DNA of 64,000 nt, taken from NCBI GenBank assembly GCA_016490735.1, contig JAEMWC010000750.1, positions 50,001 through 114,000 of the forward strand. Reading direction: 5' to 3'. This document shows, piece after piece, positions 1-10,679 of this stretch. This DNA comes from Pachyseris speciosa. Its lineage: Eukaryota; Cnidaria; Anthozoa; Scleractinia; Pachyseridae. The notes beneath the pieces are model-generated. The model was given only the letters and a program-made list of their open reading frames with translations, had not been told where the DNA came from and did no database searches. Numbering within the stretch: position 1 is the first letter of the stretch; each line of letters opens with the position of its first letter. The position numbers were made by a program, and so were the translations under genes.

Positions 1-599
1 AAGCAGTTTGAAAAAATAAATGCTGATCTGGAAAAAAGCCTGGAGTTCGCTCAAGAGTCTATCAAAATTCTGACTTACGAGTTGATGCTCAAGCAAAGAC
101 GATCTCTGAGCTGGAGAAAGGTGTGAACAACTTGACAAAAAGTGCCAGCTTTGAGAAGGAACGCGCAATTAAATGAGAAAGTCAAAGTTGGAGAAATAAT
201 TTGATATTTTATGGTATTCCTGAAGAAGTGAATGAAACTAGCGCTGGGACCTAATTGCTGCTTTACTCCTTTCTAGAAGACAAATTGAAGCTGAAAGAAG
301 ACGACATCGACGAAATTTCGATAGAACGTGCACATCGACTTGGTGAACGAAATGCAAATGGTGAGAAGCTGCGCCCGATCATAGCAAAGTTTAGTTTCTA
401 CAAGAATAAAGAGCTCATACTATCTAACGCTCGTATTCTCGCTGGAACAGCCTTCGGAATCTCACAAGATTTCCCCCGAGAGATTGTAGAAATACGGAGA
501 GGCCTCGTGAAAGTCTTAAAAGAAGCAAAGAAAGAGGGGCGCGACGCCAAATTGGTTTATGACAAGCTACACATCAACGGTCAGAGATACACACCATGA
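1..599 (+). pseudogene. LINE ORF1 remnant (L1-type RNA-binding/chaperone protein)
   Basis: ORF1 proteins of L1-like elements coat the element RNA and act as nucleic-acid chaperones in the RNP that moves back to the nucleus. The first ~180 bases read as charged, coiled-coil-like sequence in changing frames. From about 190 the RRM-like part begins (NNLIFYGIPE), and the 255-599 frame (114 aa) gives ERAHRLG, RPIIAKFSFYK and FGISQDFPREI, the usual order of the L1 ORF1 RRM and C-terminal domain. The ATG at 255 is not the true start; the frame is broken just upstream of it, and the 5' end lies outside the window. The next feature downstream is the ORF2 endonuclease. The call is firm at class level; the exact clade is not. 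Confidence 0.75.
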
Positions 600-1275
600 T
601 TATGAACAGACAGCTTTAAAAACAACAAGAATAATCTTATGACAAGAGGCTCGACATCTCTTCATCGAAAGACGTGCTTTGGCTTGCCTTGGAGACCTAC
701 TCAAACCAAGTATGACTTTTAAGATTAATGTAATTGGTGTTGTTACAGATGTATGGTCGTTTAGTCATGTCTATATTTATTTTTTGCCCCTATTTTGGTG
801 TACAGTGTATCTAGTGCGAAAATCTATTACTTATGAAACCCAAATAATTTATTTAAGTTTCAGTAGAGCTTTTAAAGTGCCTATGAAGGAAAAAATTTTC
901 TTTCAAATTTTTGAAGCTTCTTGTGTCTTAATTACGACATGAAAAAAGAAATTTGACAACATCAACTGAAGCCGAATTTTTTCTCCTTCCAAAAAACCTC
1001 AAAATTCACTAAATCGTGTCCCTTGGACTGGGAACGAATCTTTGCTCAGAACAATGCTGATGACGTAGGAAATGCCACAACACTCGTGTCTTCTGAAGCA
1101 TTTTCTACGTCATACCTTTGTAATACGATCTTTTGGCGGCGCGCAAGATGGAGACACTTTTTGGCGCCAAATTTAAAACTTCCGGTTCGATTTATATCGC
1201 GTTGAGAATGTTTTACTGCCTAAAACCTAAATATTAGGAAACAGTAAATCAAAAACTATTATATTAGAACAAGAA
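600..1275 (+). other. LINE inter-ORF stretch without recognisable coding
   Basis: This stretch lies between ORF1 and ORF2 of the LINE. An 87-aa frame at 679-942 is open but hydrophobic and resembles nothing I know. Bases near 1049-1115 contain a short inverted repeat around a shared 'gacgtaggaaatgcc...cattttctacgtc' pattern. I see no gene here; it may be LINE spacer or a small old insertion. Confidence 0.4.
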
Positions 1276-1694
1276 ATGTTTGACTTCATAGGCACTTTAA
1301 TGTCTAACATAACTATTTCATCCCTTACCGTGGGAGGCTTGGGCAATAATGAAAAACGAAGAGAAATTTTTCAGTGGCTAAGAAAGAAAAAGTTTTCTAT
1401 TACAGGCTGCAAGAGGTTTATTGTTCTGAAAGGTCCTTTGAGACTTGGGCCGCTGAATGGGGCTATATGGCCTTTTTTTAGCGGCATTGCAAGTAACAAA
1501 TCAGGTGCCGCTATCCTGTTCAATAACAATTTTACCTTCAAGGTTTTGAGGCAAATATGTGATAAGGAAGGAAGGTACATTATTATTGATTTAGAAGTCG
1601 GTGAGCCTATCTTAACGATCTGTAATATTTATGCTCCTAACAAAGTTGACCCCTCTTTCTTCCAAAATGTACGTGAACAAATGACAATGTTTAG
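1276..1694 (+). pseudogene. LINE ORF2, N-terminal half of the AP-like endonuclease
   Basis: The frame from 1276 reads as the start of a LINE ORF2 apurinic-like endonuclease, which nicks target DNA for target-primed reverse transcription. Visible pieces are ISSLTVGGLGNNEKRREIF near the N-terminus, the FFSGIASNKSGAAILF region, and IIIDLEVGEPILTICNIYAPN. About 30 residues normally found between SITGCKRF and the tryptophan region look shortened or altered. The frame runs into the inserted transposon at 1695. Joining 1694 to 3402 keeps the frame and leads straight into the next endonuclease motif (GGDFN), which proves that the two halves were once continuous. Confidence 0.8.
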
Positions 1695-1902
1695 CACAAG
1701 GTGCAGAGGAGTATTGTTGGATCGTACGCGATAAAGTCTCACCTTTTTAATTCCAAAATATGTTTACGTTGTACAATAAAGATTGTCGAAATGAAATCCT
1801 TCTGAGTTGTGAACGTTTTTCGCTTCCAGATCCTTCTTATATCCCCCGATCTTGTCTCTCTCGTACGGCTCCTTCCGCCATGTTTATTTGCATATACCGC
1901 GG
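1695..1902 (+). repeat. Left terminal inverted repeat of the 1.7 kb transposon
   Basis: It pairs with the reverse complement of 3191-3394. Landmarks shared by both arms are AATTCCAAAAT, GATTGTCGAAATGAAATCCT, CCCCCGATCTTGTCTCTCTC and CATATACCGCG. Confidence 0.85.
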
Positions 1903-2204
1903 ACCAAAGTATCGTGGGCTTCTAAGGTTACGAAACGGTGGCTTACACTAAAAGCAGAGAAAAGGGAGGAAACCGATTTAGGCTCAATTTTTCGATTCCC
2001 TGTAACTAACACAAAATTCAATGAAAACGTCTCATTTTTCGTATATGGTTTGGAATTTTCACTTTTTAGCCAAATTGAACAAGAATTCTGTTGAAACGGT
2101 CGGAAAAGTAACATTTTTGGCAAAGGAGATTTACGGCCTCATCACACCGCTTTCGTTCAATGTGCACCGCAACAACTGGTGACGGAAATGACGTATAGTG
2201 TGTT

Positions 2205-2690
2205 GTGACCTCGAAGAATAAACGTGTTGGAAGTACTCGCTGGCGGTCTCTATTTGTGTTTCGGGGTTCTACAGTAAGCGACAAGGATCGTTCTCTTTCA
2301 CTCGCGGTTTCGTGGAGGTATTTGTCGAGATTTTTCTCTTTTCAACGGCGGTTTATAAGCGGCGGCGAGATGAGCGGAGCTAACGCTAGTGGCTCAACCA
2401 GCGAGTCGGGAAGTGTTGGAAGCATTTCTGTTTCCCTAGGTGTCGGTTCGTTAGAAGCACTGGTTTCGCAGACACTTGATGACTACCTCGTTCCAAAGGC
2501 AAACGTTCTGTTTGAGAGGCACATGTTTCTGCAGATTGCACAAGAAATCAGTGAAACCGTTGATCAGTTTGTTTGTCGGCTTCGCCAGCGTGCGGTTACC
2601 CGTGACTTCGGTGCCCGGGCTTCGGTGATAGAGAAGACCACTATATTCGAGATCATGTCATAGACAAGTGAACATTCGACACATGCGTCG
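2205..2690 (+). pseudogene. Gag-like fragment carried inside the transposon
   Basis: The frame at 2205-2663 contains YLVPKANVLFERHMF followed by QEISETVDQFVCRLRQRA, the spacing and wording of the retrotransposon gag domain of Ty3/gypsy-type elements (a structural capsid-like protein). Its first ~60 residues are serine/glycine rich and not recognisable. The frame stops at 2661, and a short in-family continuation is out of frame. It is flanked by two ~70-bp direct repeats (near 2200-2260 and 2795-2875, sharing GTTGTGACCTCG and AGAATAAACGTGTTG) that could be relics of LTRs. So this is either a captured gag piece or a nested mini-LTR element. No function is expected. Confidence 0.55.
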
Positions 2691-3086
2691 GACGTTTTCA
2701 GAAAAGGAGGAGACTTTGATGCTCGAAGGTTTACTGAGAATTGTCGAAGCGTGAGAATTGTTTTAATTATTAGTTAGCTATTGTTTGAAGGGTATATGTT
2801 GTGACCTCGTAGAATAAACGTGTTGTTAGTATTTGCTGGCTATCTAGTCTGTCTAGCTCAATTTGTGTTTCCCTGGTGGACAGTTTCGATTTTTTTTTTG
2901 CCTGCGGTGGGTTTTCCTTGAGCGGAGCTGGCCTTTTGAAAGACAAACTTGCCATGTTTTTATCCTTCCCCAACGGGAGATTACTCTCCCGTTTCCGGTC
3001 ACTGCCCACTTCCGTCACCAGTTATTGCGGTTCACATCGAACTAGTCACGTGACGCTTGTTTCCTCCCTTTACTCTTCTTTTACTC

Positions 3087-3156
3087 GGCACTTCGTGCCT
3101 CGTTCGGAAAGCTTCGCTTTCCGATTTCCGAAGCTTATTCGTTGCCCTTCGGGCAA
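3087..3156. repeat. Three consecutive TTCG-loop hairpins
   Basis: Perfect small hairpins follow each other: GGCAC-TTCG-TGCC at 3087-3099, CGGAAAGC-TTCG-CTTTCCG at 3105-3123 and TTGCCC-TTCG-GGCAA at 3142-3156. All three have a TTCG loop. They lie inside the transposon just before its right arm. Confidence 0.8.
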
Positions 3157-3190
3157 AGATCATATGCGCCCGCGGCCAGCGTCAGTTCGA

Positions 3191-3394
3191 CGCGGTATAT
3201 GCAAGTAAACATGGCGGAAAGCCGTACGAGAGAGACAAGATCGGGGGATATAGAAAGATATGGAAGCAGAAAACATTCACAAATCAGAAGGATTTCATTT
3301 CGACAATCTTTATCGTACAAAGCAAACACATTTTGGAATTAACGAGGTGAGACTTTGTCGTTTACGATCGAACAGAACTCCTCTGCACCCTGTG
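3191..3394 (-). repeat. Right terminal inverted repeat of the 1.7 kb transposon
   Basis: It is the reverse-complement partner of 1695-1902, with a few small indels. It ends in CTCTGCACCCTGTG directly before the TGTTTAG duplication. Confidence 0.85.
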
Positions 3395-3401
3395 TGTTTA
3401 G

Positions 3402-3738
3402 GTGTGAGGAAATTATTCTTGGGGGAGATTTTAATCTTGTCATGGACGTCACGAAGGACAAAAAGGGCGGGAAATCAACGACGCACCGAAACTCCTTGAA
3501 AGTGACTCAAAATATTCGGGACAATTTTGATCTGACCGATATATGGCGAGACTTAAACCCAGAGGGGAGAACATACACATTGAGATATAACAAGCCTGAA
3601 ATACATTGTCGGTTAGATGTTTTCCTTGTAAGTGTAAGTCTCGCTGGAAGAATTTTAAAAGCTGATATCCTTCCCGGTTATAAAACGGACCATTCTTTGT
3701 GCAACATCGTTATTAATTACCAGACCCATCCCAGATGA
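3402..3738 (+). pseudogene. LINE ORF2, C-terminal half of the endonuclease
   Basis: In the frame joined to 1694 this reads IILGGDFNLVMD, then DIWRDLNPEGRTYT, then LDVFLVS and GYKTDHSLCNIVI. GGDFN and the SDH-like motif (here TDHS) are the catalytic blocks of the LINE AP endonuclease. A stop at 3736 ends the open stretch. The reverse transcriptase part follows after about 30 bases in other frames, so the ORF2 is broken. Confidence 0.8.
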
Positions 3739-3768
3739 CCAGGCCTTTGGAAATTAAACTCATCACTT

Positions 3769-5110
3769 TTGGGGGAAATGGATTACGTAAATAGCATTAA
3801 ATCTACAATCCTTGAAACGGTCAACCAGTACGAAAGTGACGAAACAGTAGACGAAGTATTGCTATGGGAAATGATTAAGCTTCAAATTAGAGACACTTCA
3901 ATCAAATATTCAAAGGCGAAAACAAAGAAAATGAAGACCAAGGAAGCCGATATTGAAAATGATATAGCCGCTCTCGAAAGGCAATTTCAGCTATTGCTGA
4001 ACAATTGAGGGGGAAGAAAAGGGAATTAGAGAACAGTATTGAATACAAAACAAAAGGAGGCATAATTAGATCCAAAGCGAGATGGTACAATGAAGGTGAG
4101 AAAAATAACAAATATTTTCTGAACCTAGAAAATCGCCATGGTAAAAAAGAGACAATTATGCAGATCAAGGCAAAGGATGGAACAAATCTTACAAATGACT
4201 CTGATATTTTGAGAGAGTGTAACTCTTTCTATAGCGATCTATACACAACCAAAAGTATCAAAATAACAGAAGATTTGGAAAAGAAATCTTTTAGCTAGGA
4301 AAAATGCGAGGGTCTCGTAACTGAAAAAGAATGTCTAGAGGCTGTCAAGTCAATGGAATCCGGTAAATCACCTGGTACAGATGGTCTCCCCGCTGAATTT
4401 TATAAAGTTTTCTGGAAAGATTTGTCTCCTTTTCTTATAAGTTCCCTTAATAGAAGCTATCAAAAAGGAAATTTAGCTATAACTCAGAGGAGGGGGATCA
4501 TTTCTCTGATCCCGAAAAAAGACAAAGCATTAAACGAATTGAAGAATTGGAGGCCCATAATCTTACTTAACTGTGATTACAAAATTGTATCAAAAGCGAT
4601 CGCTTCTCGTCTAAAGTTTGTGTTGTCGGATCTAATAGACCACGATCAGACCGGTTTTCTGAAAGGACGTTCTATTGCAGAAAATATCTGTTTGATTAAT
4701 AATTTTATTTCCTGTACCCACCTGAAAAACATTCCTGGATTGCTCCTTTTCATCGATTTTGGAAAAGCATTCGATACTATTGAATGGACCTTCGTAAGGA
4801 AAACGCTGGAGCATTTTGGCTCCGGTTCTTCTTTAATCAATTGGATCAATTTATTTTATTCTGATATCCAAAACTGTATAATAAATAATGGATGAGCGGG
4901 GGGTTTCTTTGACTTAGGTAGAGGAGTAAGGCAGGGCTGCCCGCTCTCGCCTTACCTTTTTATTCTCTGTGTCGAGGTGTTAGCTATAGCTATTCGTGGA
5001 GACAAAGAGATAAAAGGAATCTCCGTGGGAAATGTCGAGTGTAAGTTAAGTCAGTATGCGGACGACACTACGAGTTAACTGTGAAAAAACTAAAGTTCTC
5101 TGGATAGGAT
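3769..5110 (+). pseudogene. LINE ORF2 reverse transcriptase region
   Basis: Three open blocks (3769-4008, 4005-4298, 4353-4895) give the N-terminal connector (RSKARWYNEGEKNNKYFLNL) and the RT fingers and palm: GKSPGTDGLPAEFYKVFW, RGIISLIPKKDK, NWRPIILLNCDYKI, DQTGFLKGRSI and FIDFGKAFDTIEW. The catalytic YADD box is seen near 5055-5068 (SQYADDT), followed at once by a stop. In the FIDF block a glycine stands at FG where these enzymes usually have another residue. Frame changes near 4010, a stop at 4297 and a stop at 4893 inactivate the enzyme. An internal deletion is likely between the YADD box and about 5085. Confidence 0.85.
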
Positions 5111-6600
5111 CAAAGAAAGGGTCTAATCAAACTATGTGTCCAGAAAAAAACCCTCAAATGGGCGGTTGGTAAAGTCAAGGCTTTAGGTGTTTGGTTTTGC
5201 ACGGGCCAAAATGAAGGAATGAAAATGAACTATGAAGATAAGGTTCACAAAGTTGATGATATACTTGATAATTGGCAAAACAAGAGGTTAACGCTTCCTG
5301 GAAACATTACAATTATAAAAACTTTAGCTGCATCCCAATTGGTCTATGTTATGTCCTCATCACGTACATGTTTTAAATCGTTAAAAGAAATAAGTGATTT
5401 GTTTTTCAAATTTCTCTGGGATGGAAAAAGGGACAATCAAACGGTCTGAAATGATTGCTGACTATGGCGATGGTGGTAAAAAAATGTTGGACATCATGGC
5501 TTTCAATAAGTCTTTAAAGATCGCGTGGATAGTAAAGTATATCACCGATGATTGTAAATCCAAATGGGGAGGAAAATTAGTTTTCTTTGGGAACCTGGGA
5601 AAAAAGACGCCACCAAACATGATATCATGGATGGCTTCCTCCGAGAACTTATCGAAATTTGGGTGGGCTTTAATTTTAGAGACGCGTTCCTATCCAAACA
5701 CGACTTTTGTAGCAGTATGATATGGAATAACTCATTAGTTAGAATTGCTAATAGGCGTTTTTTCTACAACCACTGGGCCGAAGCTGGTGTACAAAATATC
5801 AAAGATCTTGTTAACAATGATTTTACGGTCATAACTTATAGAGATTTTAGAGAGAAATATTGCTTATCTGCCTCTTTCCTTGAATTTTATGGAGTGACCT
5901 CGGCCATAAGGAGCACTTTGAAGTCTTTGAGATTGCAAGATGGAAAGGATCAGGGTTTTTGGTGCAAAAACTGATTGCAGCAACCAAGCCAACTAAATTA
6001 TGCGTATAAAGTTCTTATTAAAAAAATTTTACTAGCCCCCAAAAGAGTCAAGAAAAATGGGTAAAGGACTGTGACCTTGAAGTGGTGGAGGATTTGAGCT
6101 GGAGGTCGATTTATTTACTACCAAGGTTGTGTACGCTCAGTACTCAGATAAGGAACTTCCAGTTCAAATTTCTCCACAGACGTATAGCAACAAATTCCTT
6201 TTTATCTAAAATAGGAATTTCAGAGTCTGCTCTTTGCTATTTGTGCAAAACAGACAAGGAAACATTAATCCATCTTTTCTGGGAATGCTTAGTAACGAAA
6301 ACCTTTTGGGGAAGGGTCCATTGTTTTCTCGTTTCAATCCATTTGATACCAACCTCACACGTTTTGGACATCTATGAATGTTTAGGTTCTAGAGGAGAGA
6401 ACGATGATATTTTAGTAAGCCAATGTTTGCTCCTTGCAAGGTATTATATATATTGCTGTCTATCTCTCCACCTATCAGAGAATATGCACAACAGCTGAAA
6501 TATAATTTGGAAATTGAAAAACAAATATCCATTATGACCGATTCCCAGAATAAATTTCAGCAGAAGTGGCATAAAATACTTCATACACTATAATTGCTAT
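5111..6600 (+). pseudogene. LINE ORF2 C-terminal region with Cys/His motif
   Basis: Blocks at 5219-5449, 5394-5720, 5564-5974 and 6082-6498 in changing frames continue the LINE ORF2 after the RT. Typical markers are LTLPGNITIIKTLAASQLVYV and FFKFLWDGK after the thumb, and LCYLCKTDKETLIHLFWEC near 6230-6290, which has the C-x2-C...H...C arrangement found at the end of L1/Tx1-type ORF2. The 3' UTR starts near 6590. Confidence 0.75.
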
Positions 6601-7023
6601 ACAGTCTGCGGGCGGGCTCCAAAGGTGAGCCTGCTCGCAGGCTATATTGTACCCTCCTTATTCTGATCCTAAGTCTCTGAAAATCAAGCTTAATTGCTAA
6701 ACGCTATACTTTTGGGTTTCTGGTCAAGTTTTTACCCTTTTTGTCTTTTGCAATTGGCTTTTTATTGTCGCAAATGATGTGATATGTGGCTGTTTGTAGT
6801 ATCACCTTGTAAGTAGTGTAAGTAAAACAATGTAAGTACCATAAATATTAATTGTTAACTGAATATTGTAACGCAATGTACGTAGAGAGTATTTTTAATG
6901 TGAATGATATATGAAATGAATCATATATGAACTGCGGAAATGAAATCAAATGAAGAATGATCCTCGCAGTTGTGAACGCAATTTATGCAATTGCGAAAGA
7001 AGCCTGGAAAAAAAAATTCAAGA

Positions 7024-7094
7024 CTTCAACGGGGTTTGAACCCGTGACCTCGCGATTACCGGTGCGATGCTCTAACCAACTGAGCTATGAAGCT
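7024..7094 (-). repeat. tRNA-like core, unit 1 of the foldback block
   Basis: On the minus strand it reads with A-box TAGCTCAGTTGG and B-box GGTTCAAACCC, an acceptor-like pairing GCTTCAT/TTGAAGT and a good T stem. The anticodon arm does not fold cleanly with a 7-base loop and lacks T33. It is a SINE-type core rather than a functional tRNA gene. Confidence 0.6.
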
Positions 7095-7159
7095 ACTGAC
7101 GTTGGGAGCAGCCAATTGCGAAGCCTCCAATTGCGAAAAGAAGCCTGAAAAAAATTCAG

Positions 7160-7206
7160 GACTTCAACGGGGTTTGAACCCGTGACATCGCGATTACCGG
7201 TGCGAT

Positions 7207-7232
<26 letters not shown>
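7160..7232 (-). repeat. tRNA-like core, unit 2 of the foldback block
   Basis: It is nearly identical to the first unit (differences at the D-arm flank and one base before the B-box) and lies 136 bases further on in the same orientation. Confidence 0.6.
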
Positions 7233-7247
<15 letters not shown>

Positions 7248-7480
7248 AGGTCAATTGTGGGTTCATATGATCCCGTGAAAGAAATGAGTGTGAATTTATG
7301 CAATTGCGAAAAGAAGCCTGAAAAAAAATTTTTTTTTCTTTTCGCAATTGCATAAATTGCGTTCACAACTGCGAGGATCATTCTTCATTTGATTTCATTT
7401 CCGCAGTTCATATATGATACATTTCATATATCATTCACACTCATTTCTTTCACGGGATCATATGAACCCACAATTGACCT

Positions 7481-7496
<16 letters not shown>

Positions 7497-7521
<25 letters not shown>

Positions 7522-7568
7522 ATCGCACCGGTAATCGCGAGGTGACGGGTTCAAACCCCGTTGAAGTC
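7497..7568 (+). repeat. tRNA-like core, unit 3 of the foldback block, inverted
   Basis: This is the plus-strand copy, with GCTTCATAGCTCAGTTGG and GGGTTCAAACCCC. It has GGTGACGGG where the other copies have GGTCACGGG (read on the minus strand), so it is slightly diverged. Confidence 0.6.
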
Positions 7569-7741
7569 CTGAATTTTTTTCAGGCTTCTTTTCGCAATTG
7601 CATAAATTGCGTTCACAACTGCGAGGATCATTTTTCATTTGAGTATTTTTAATGTCGTTTTGAATGTAAGTATGATATTGTAAATAATGTTTAGAATTGC
7701 GTGGTTATCATTAATAAAAATGTGCATTCTAAAAAAAAAAA

Positions 7742-10413
7742 CTCTTGGAAGAGGATAAGTGACAAACTAGCCTCATTTAATCGCGTTAAAGTTAATTCCA
7801 CGTTCAGACGGAGTGTTCGTTTGGTTATTATCGGAAGGAATACGTTTGGTGAAAATAAAACTATTGTCTGGAAATCGTTCAAATGTTGATGCAAACAGAA
7901 TATGCAATTCGAAAATTCCAAGTGAAGCTTCGCGCTAAAAATGTCAAATGACCCCTAACTAGTGGAATTACCCAAATTCGGCACCTTTAACCATTTATTA
8001 ACTGTTTCAAAAAGCCAATATTTTTTAGCTTTTCTCGCATTCGTTTACCTATTTTGTATTTTTTCTTTTGTCAATCACAACATTAATTAATTATTCCTCT
8101 TACCAAGCAGCGCAAAACTCAAATTTTGAAAAGTTTGTCCCCCGAAGGATTACAGTAACCTTATAACTAACAACTTTTAATGACTTTAATTTAAATATTG
8201 ATGTATATTGTATTCTCCCCTGCGATTCTTTTGCGACGTAGGCAAAGCTTCTTTGCAACCTTTTCAACAGTCTGAACGGTGACAATTCAAAGACAAATTC
8301 AAGAAAGTCTTATTTTCAGTCGAGTATCATTCGCCGGGCTTAGAAGTGACCCCTTCTGTGGTAAGAAAAATTGTGAAATTTAAATAGTTCTTCAAGAATG
8401 CGCACCACGCAACCATCGTGTCTCGCGCGAGTGCGCGATGTCCTCAGAAGATCGATTATTTTGATGGTTACTGTATTTTTTGTAAGCTCTTGATTTAGTG
8501 GATAGCTTTACAGGATTGGCAACAGGCTGTCTACACCAAAACCAGTAAATGGAAGCGTTATTGTGGTGTTTTATGAAATTACGCCGAATCACGGAAAAGC
8601 AAGTGAAGTGAAGTGGCAAATAATATAAGCTTAATCAAAACATAACGTTATGTGCTACACATAACTGTTTAATACACAACAAATCCGGCTCTGTTTTATT
8701 CTTTTATTTTATTGCTGTTTCAACAATAATAAAAAGAAATATGTTTTCATCCAACGTAAGATATAGACTTAACATAACACGACGTCTTGCCTTCGTAACT
8801 AATGAAAAGCTTGAACTTAATTTGCCTGAATAACGGACAGCGAAAATCAGAAGCAAGGAATCACGAAAACTGGCTCTTAAAATTCGTAGTTTTTATGCAT
8901 TACAAAACTCCTTCCAGACAGATAATACAACCACAAGAAACAAATGCGAAAGTAATTGACAAAACTACAAAAGGTGATCTTACGTACGTGTTTGTCTAAT
9001 TCCACTTCGCGAGAGCCCAAAAGTGCAAGTTATACTGGAAAGTTTACGCAAAATGCACATCTCAAAACGTCTTCGAATTTGTTCTGAGCATTCAAAGCCA
9101 TCTTCATTGAAAAAAAAATGTCCTCTAATTGCCGAAGAATCAAGAAAACGTTTTGTTCCAGCATGTGTCGCCATACCGGATATCCCAGCATACCCAAGGA
9201 AAAGAGATACAAATATTCAACTTACTATGGAGGGGGTAAAGTAAAAATTATCTCGAGCCCCCAAAACAGTGCCGTAAAAGTACAAAATAACTAATATAGC
9301 TCTAAAAAACGCGTGGTGACCCCCACTTTTTACCTCACAAAACGGAAGTGGTAAACCTACTCAACACATGTTGATTTTTTCAATAGGAAATATTAAAGAT
9401 TTAATGAAGGTTTAAAATTGGGTTGAAGTTAGAAATTGGTAGACGGTCACCAAACAGTTCCCCGGTAGCAACCTGCAGTGCCCTTGTGGGGTGTCAACTG
9501 TCTGGTGACGTTTCAAAATATTTTTACCCCATTGCTATCCCTTCTTCAAATTCCTTAAAATTTCACTCAAAGTTCACGAGTACCCCCACTTCAACACATG
9601 ACCTTTTGTTGTAGTGCACGCTAGTCTTTGAAGTTTTACTTACTCAATTATTTTAGGTTCTTTGTTACACTATCTGAGATAGGGATAAGATGTTTCAAAA
9701 ATAAAACTCAAGTTTAGCTTCTATCTCCGTCACTTCCACATGTCACGAGCACGTTCAAGCAAGCAAGAGATTAGACGAGCGCTCTAATTACTAGTTTCTC
9801 ACCCGCGACAATTCCCCCGCGACCCGCGAAAATGAGATTTTCCCGATTTTTTTGTTTTCAGGCTTTCATTTGACTATTGCTTAAGTAGTATTCGTAAATG
9901 CGTGGATCTTTCACATATTCAGTATTTCATGTGTAAATCAGATATACCAAGTGTCGAGTGTTGTTTTTCAAGCCTACAAACGGTCATTTTGTATGGGCTA
10001 TGAGTTGTTCATTTATTGACTGCGAGTTCAATCGAGAAATGAAGAATCACTAGGAGGTCGATGAGTTAAAATAAAGAATAGGCGACAGCAAAGACGCTCG
10101 ATGCATCCTAATTAGTGGAAACTTTTTCCTCTTTGCTTCTCAGGCTTCCAAGCTTTAATTTGCCACACGTAAAATCTACCATCTCATGAGTCTCACTTTT
10201 TACTCTTGGTTTGCAATTAATTAATGTCAAATTATATGTCATTGCTTTGCATACGTTAATCAAGAAGAAAGAGGGAAACTGAATTATAATTGCCTAATTA
10301 TCATAATACTAATACGATCTCTGGGCCACCCGCACAGTTCTCTTCAGCTTTTGCATCGAGCAAGACCTGTTTATTAACAAATGAAAGCTATCTAACATTG
10401 ACAGATGATATCC
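7742..10413. other. Non-coding stretch before the GPCR array
   Basis: No open frame here has recognisable protein content, and the frames of 60-75 aa look random. The stretch includes a dispersed repeat copy at about 9370-9590. The last ~200 bases before 10414 are unique in the window. Confidence 0.6.
9370..9590 (+). repeat. Dispersed repeat, copy 1 (partner at 35030-35235, minus)
   Basis: ATTTAATGAAGGTTTAAAATTGG near the left and TTGAGTGAAATTTTAAGGA (reverse strand) near the right recur in inverted orientation at 35030-35235. The middle also matches, with ACAGTCGACACCCCACAAGG there against CAGTTGACACCCCACAAGGG here. There is no coding sequence. Confidence 0.6.
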
Positions 10414-10679
10414 ATGTAATCTCGACGCAAAGCTTCATAGATTTTTTCCTTGTGTTGTGTTGTAAACTCTTTTTTCAAGGTTTTACTTTTTGGAATAAAT
10501 AACTGACGTACAATTATAAATGTGTCACCGATGTGCTGTGCATTCGTTAATCCTGGACCAAAATTTCATATAAACGTTAACAGCCTAAGATGAAGGCAGA
10601 TGTTTATAAAGTTGTTCTCTTGTGGAATTGAACTGCGTTTTCTGATCAACAACTGCGACCAAAAGCCTTTGTTTGGACA

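Larger units (their letters stand above)
1695..3394. mobile_element. 1.7 kb inverted-repeat DNA transposon (non-autonomous) in the LINE endonuclease
   Basis: The left end (1695-1902) and the right end (3191-3394) are inverted repeats of each other over about 205 bases with scattered mismatches; both begin CACA(A/G)GGTGCAGAGGAGT. The heptamer TGTTTAG occurs immediately outside both ends (1688-1694 and 3395-3401), as a target-site duplication, and the LINE frame is restored when one copy and the element are removed. A 7-8 bp duplication with CA-starting ends fits P-like or related superfamilies, but no transposase is present, so the superfamily stays open. The interior holds a gag-like fragment, a pair of direct repeats and three short hairpins. 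Confidence 0.85.
6887..7655. mobile_element. Foldback block of tRNA-like units, flanked by a 15-bp direct repeat
   Basis: GAGTATTTTTAATGT is present at 6887-6901 and again at 7641-7655, on either side of 6902-7640, and joining the two restores the LINE 3' UTR. Inside are two tandem units in minus orientation and one in plus orientation, meeting head to head near 7320-7335 at an A/T run. The arms share GAATGATATATGAAATG, CTCGCAGTTGTGAACGC and TTTATGCAATTGCG. Each unit holds a tRNA-like core. The direct repeat is long for a DNA transposon and closer to a LINE-mobilised insertion. I recall similar units from coral genomes, without a name. Confidence 0.7.
1..7741 (+). mobile_element. L1/Tx1-like LINE, 5' cut by window, decayed, with two nested insertions
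   Basis: The segment runs in the order ORF1 (1-599), ORF2 endonuclease (1276-1694 and 3402-3738), reverse transcriptase (about 3769-5100), C-terminal Cys-rich region (about 6200-6330), 3' UTR, an AATAAA-like signal near 7711 and an A-run ending at 7741. The order and the L1-type ORF1 point to the L1/Tx1 group. Two later elements sit inside it, 1695-3394 and 6902-7640; removing each with one copy of its target duplication restores continuous LINE sequence. Many stops and frameshifts show it is dead. Family assignment is from motifs only. Confidence 0.85.

Noticed and set aside
7024..7568. Functional tRNA genes
   Set aside because: A- and B-boxes are present but the anticodon arm does not fold properly and the units are part of a repeated element.
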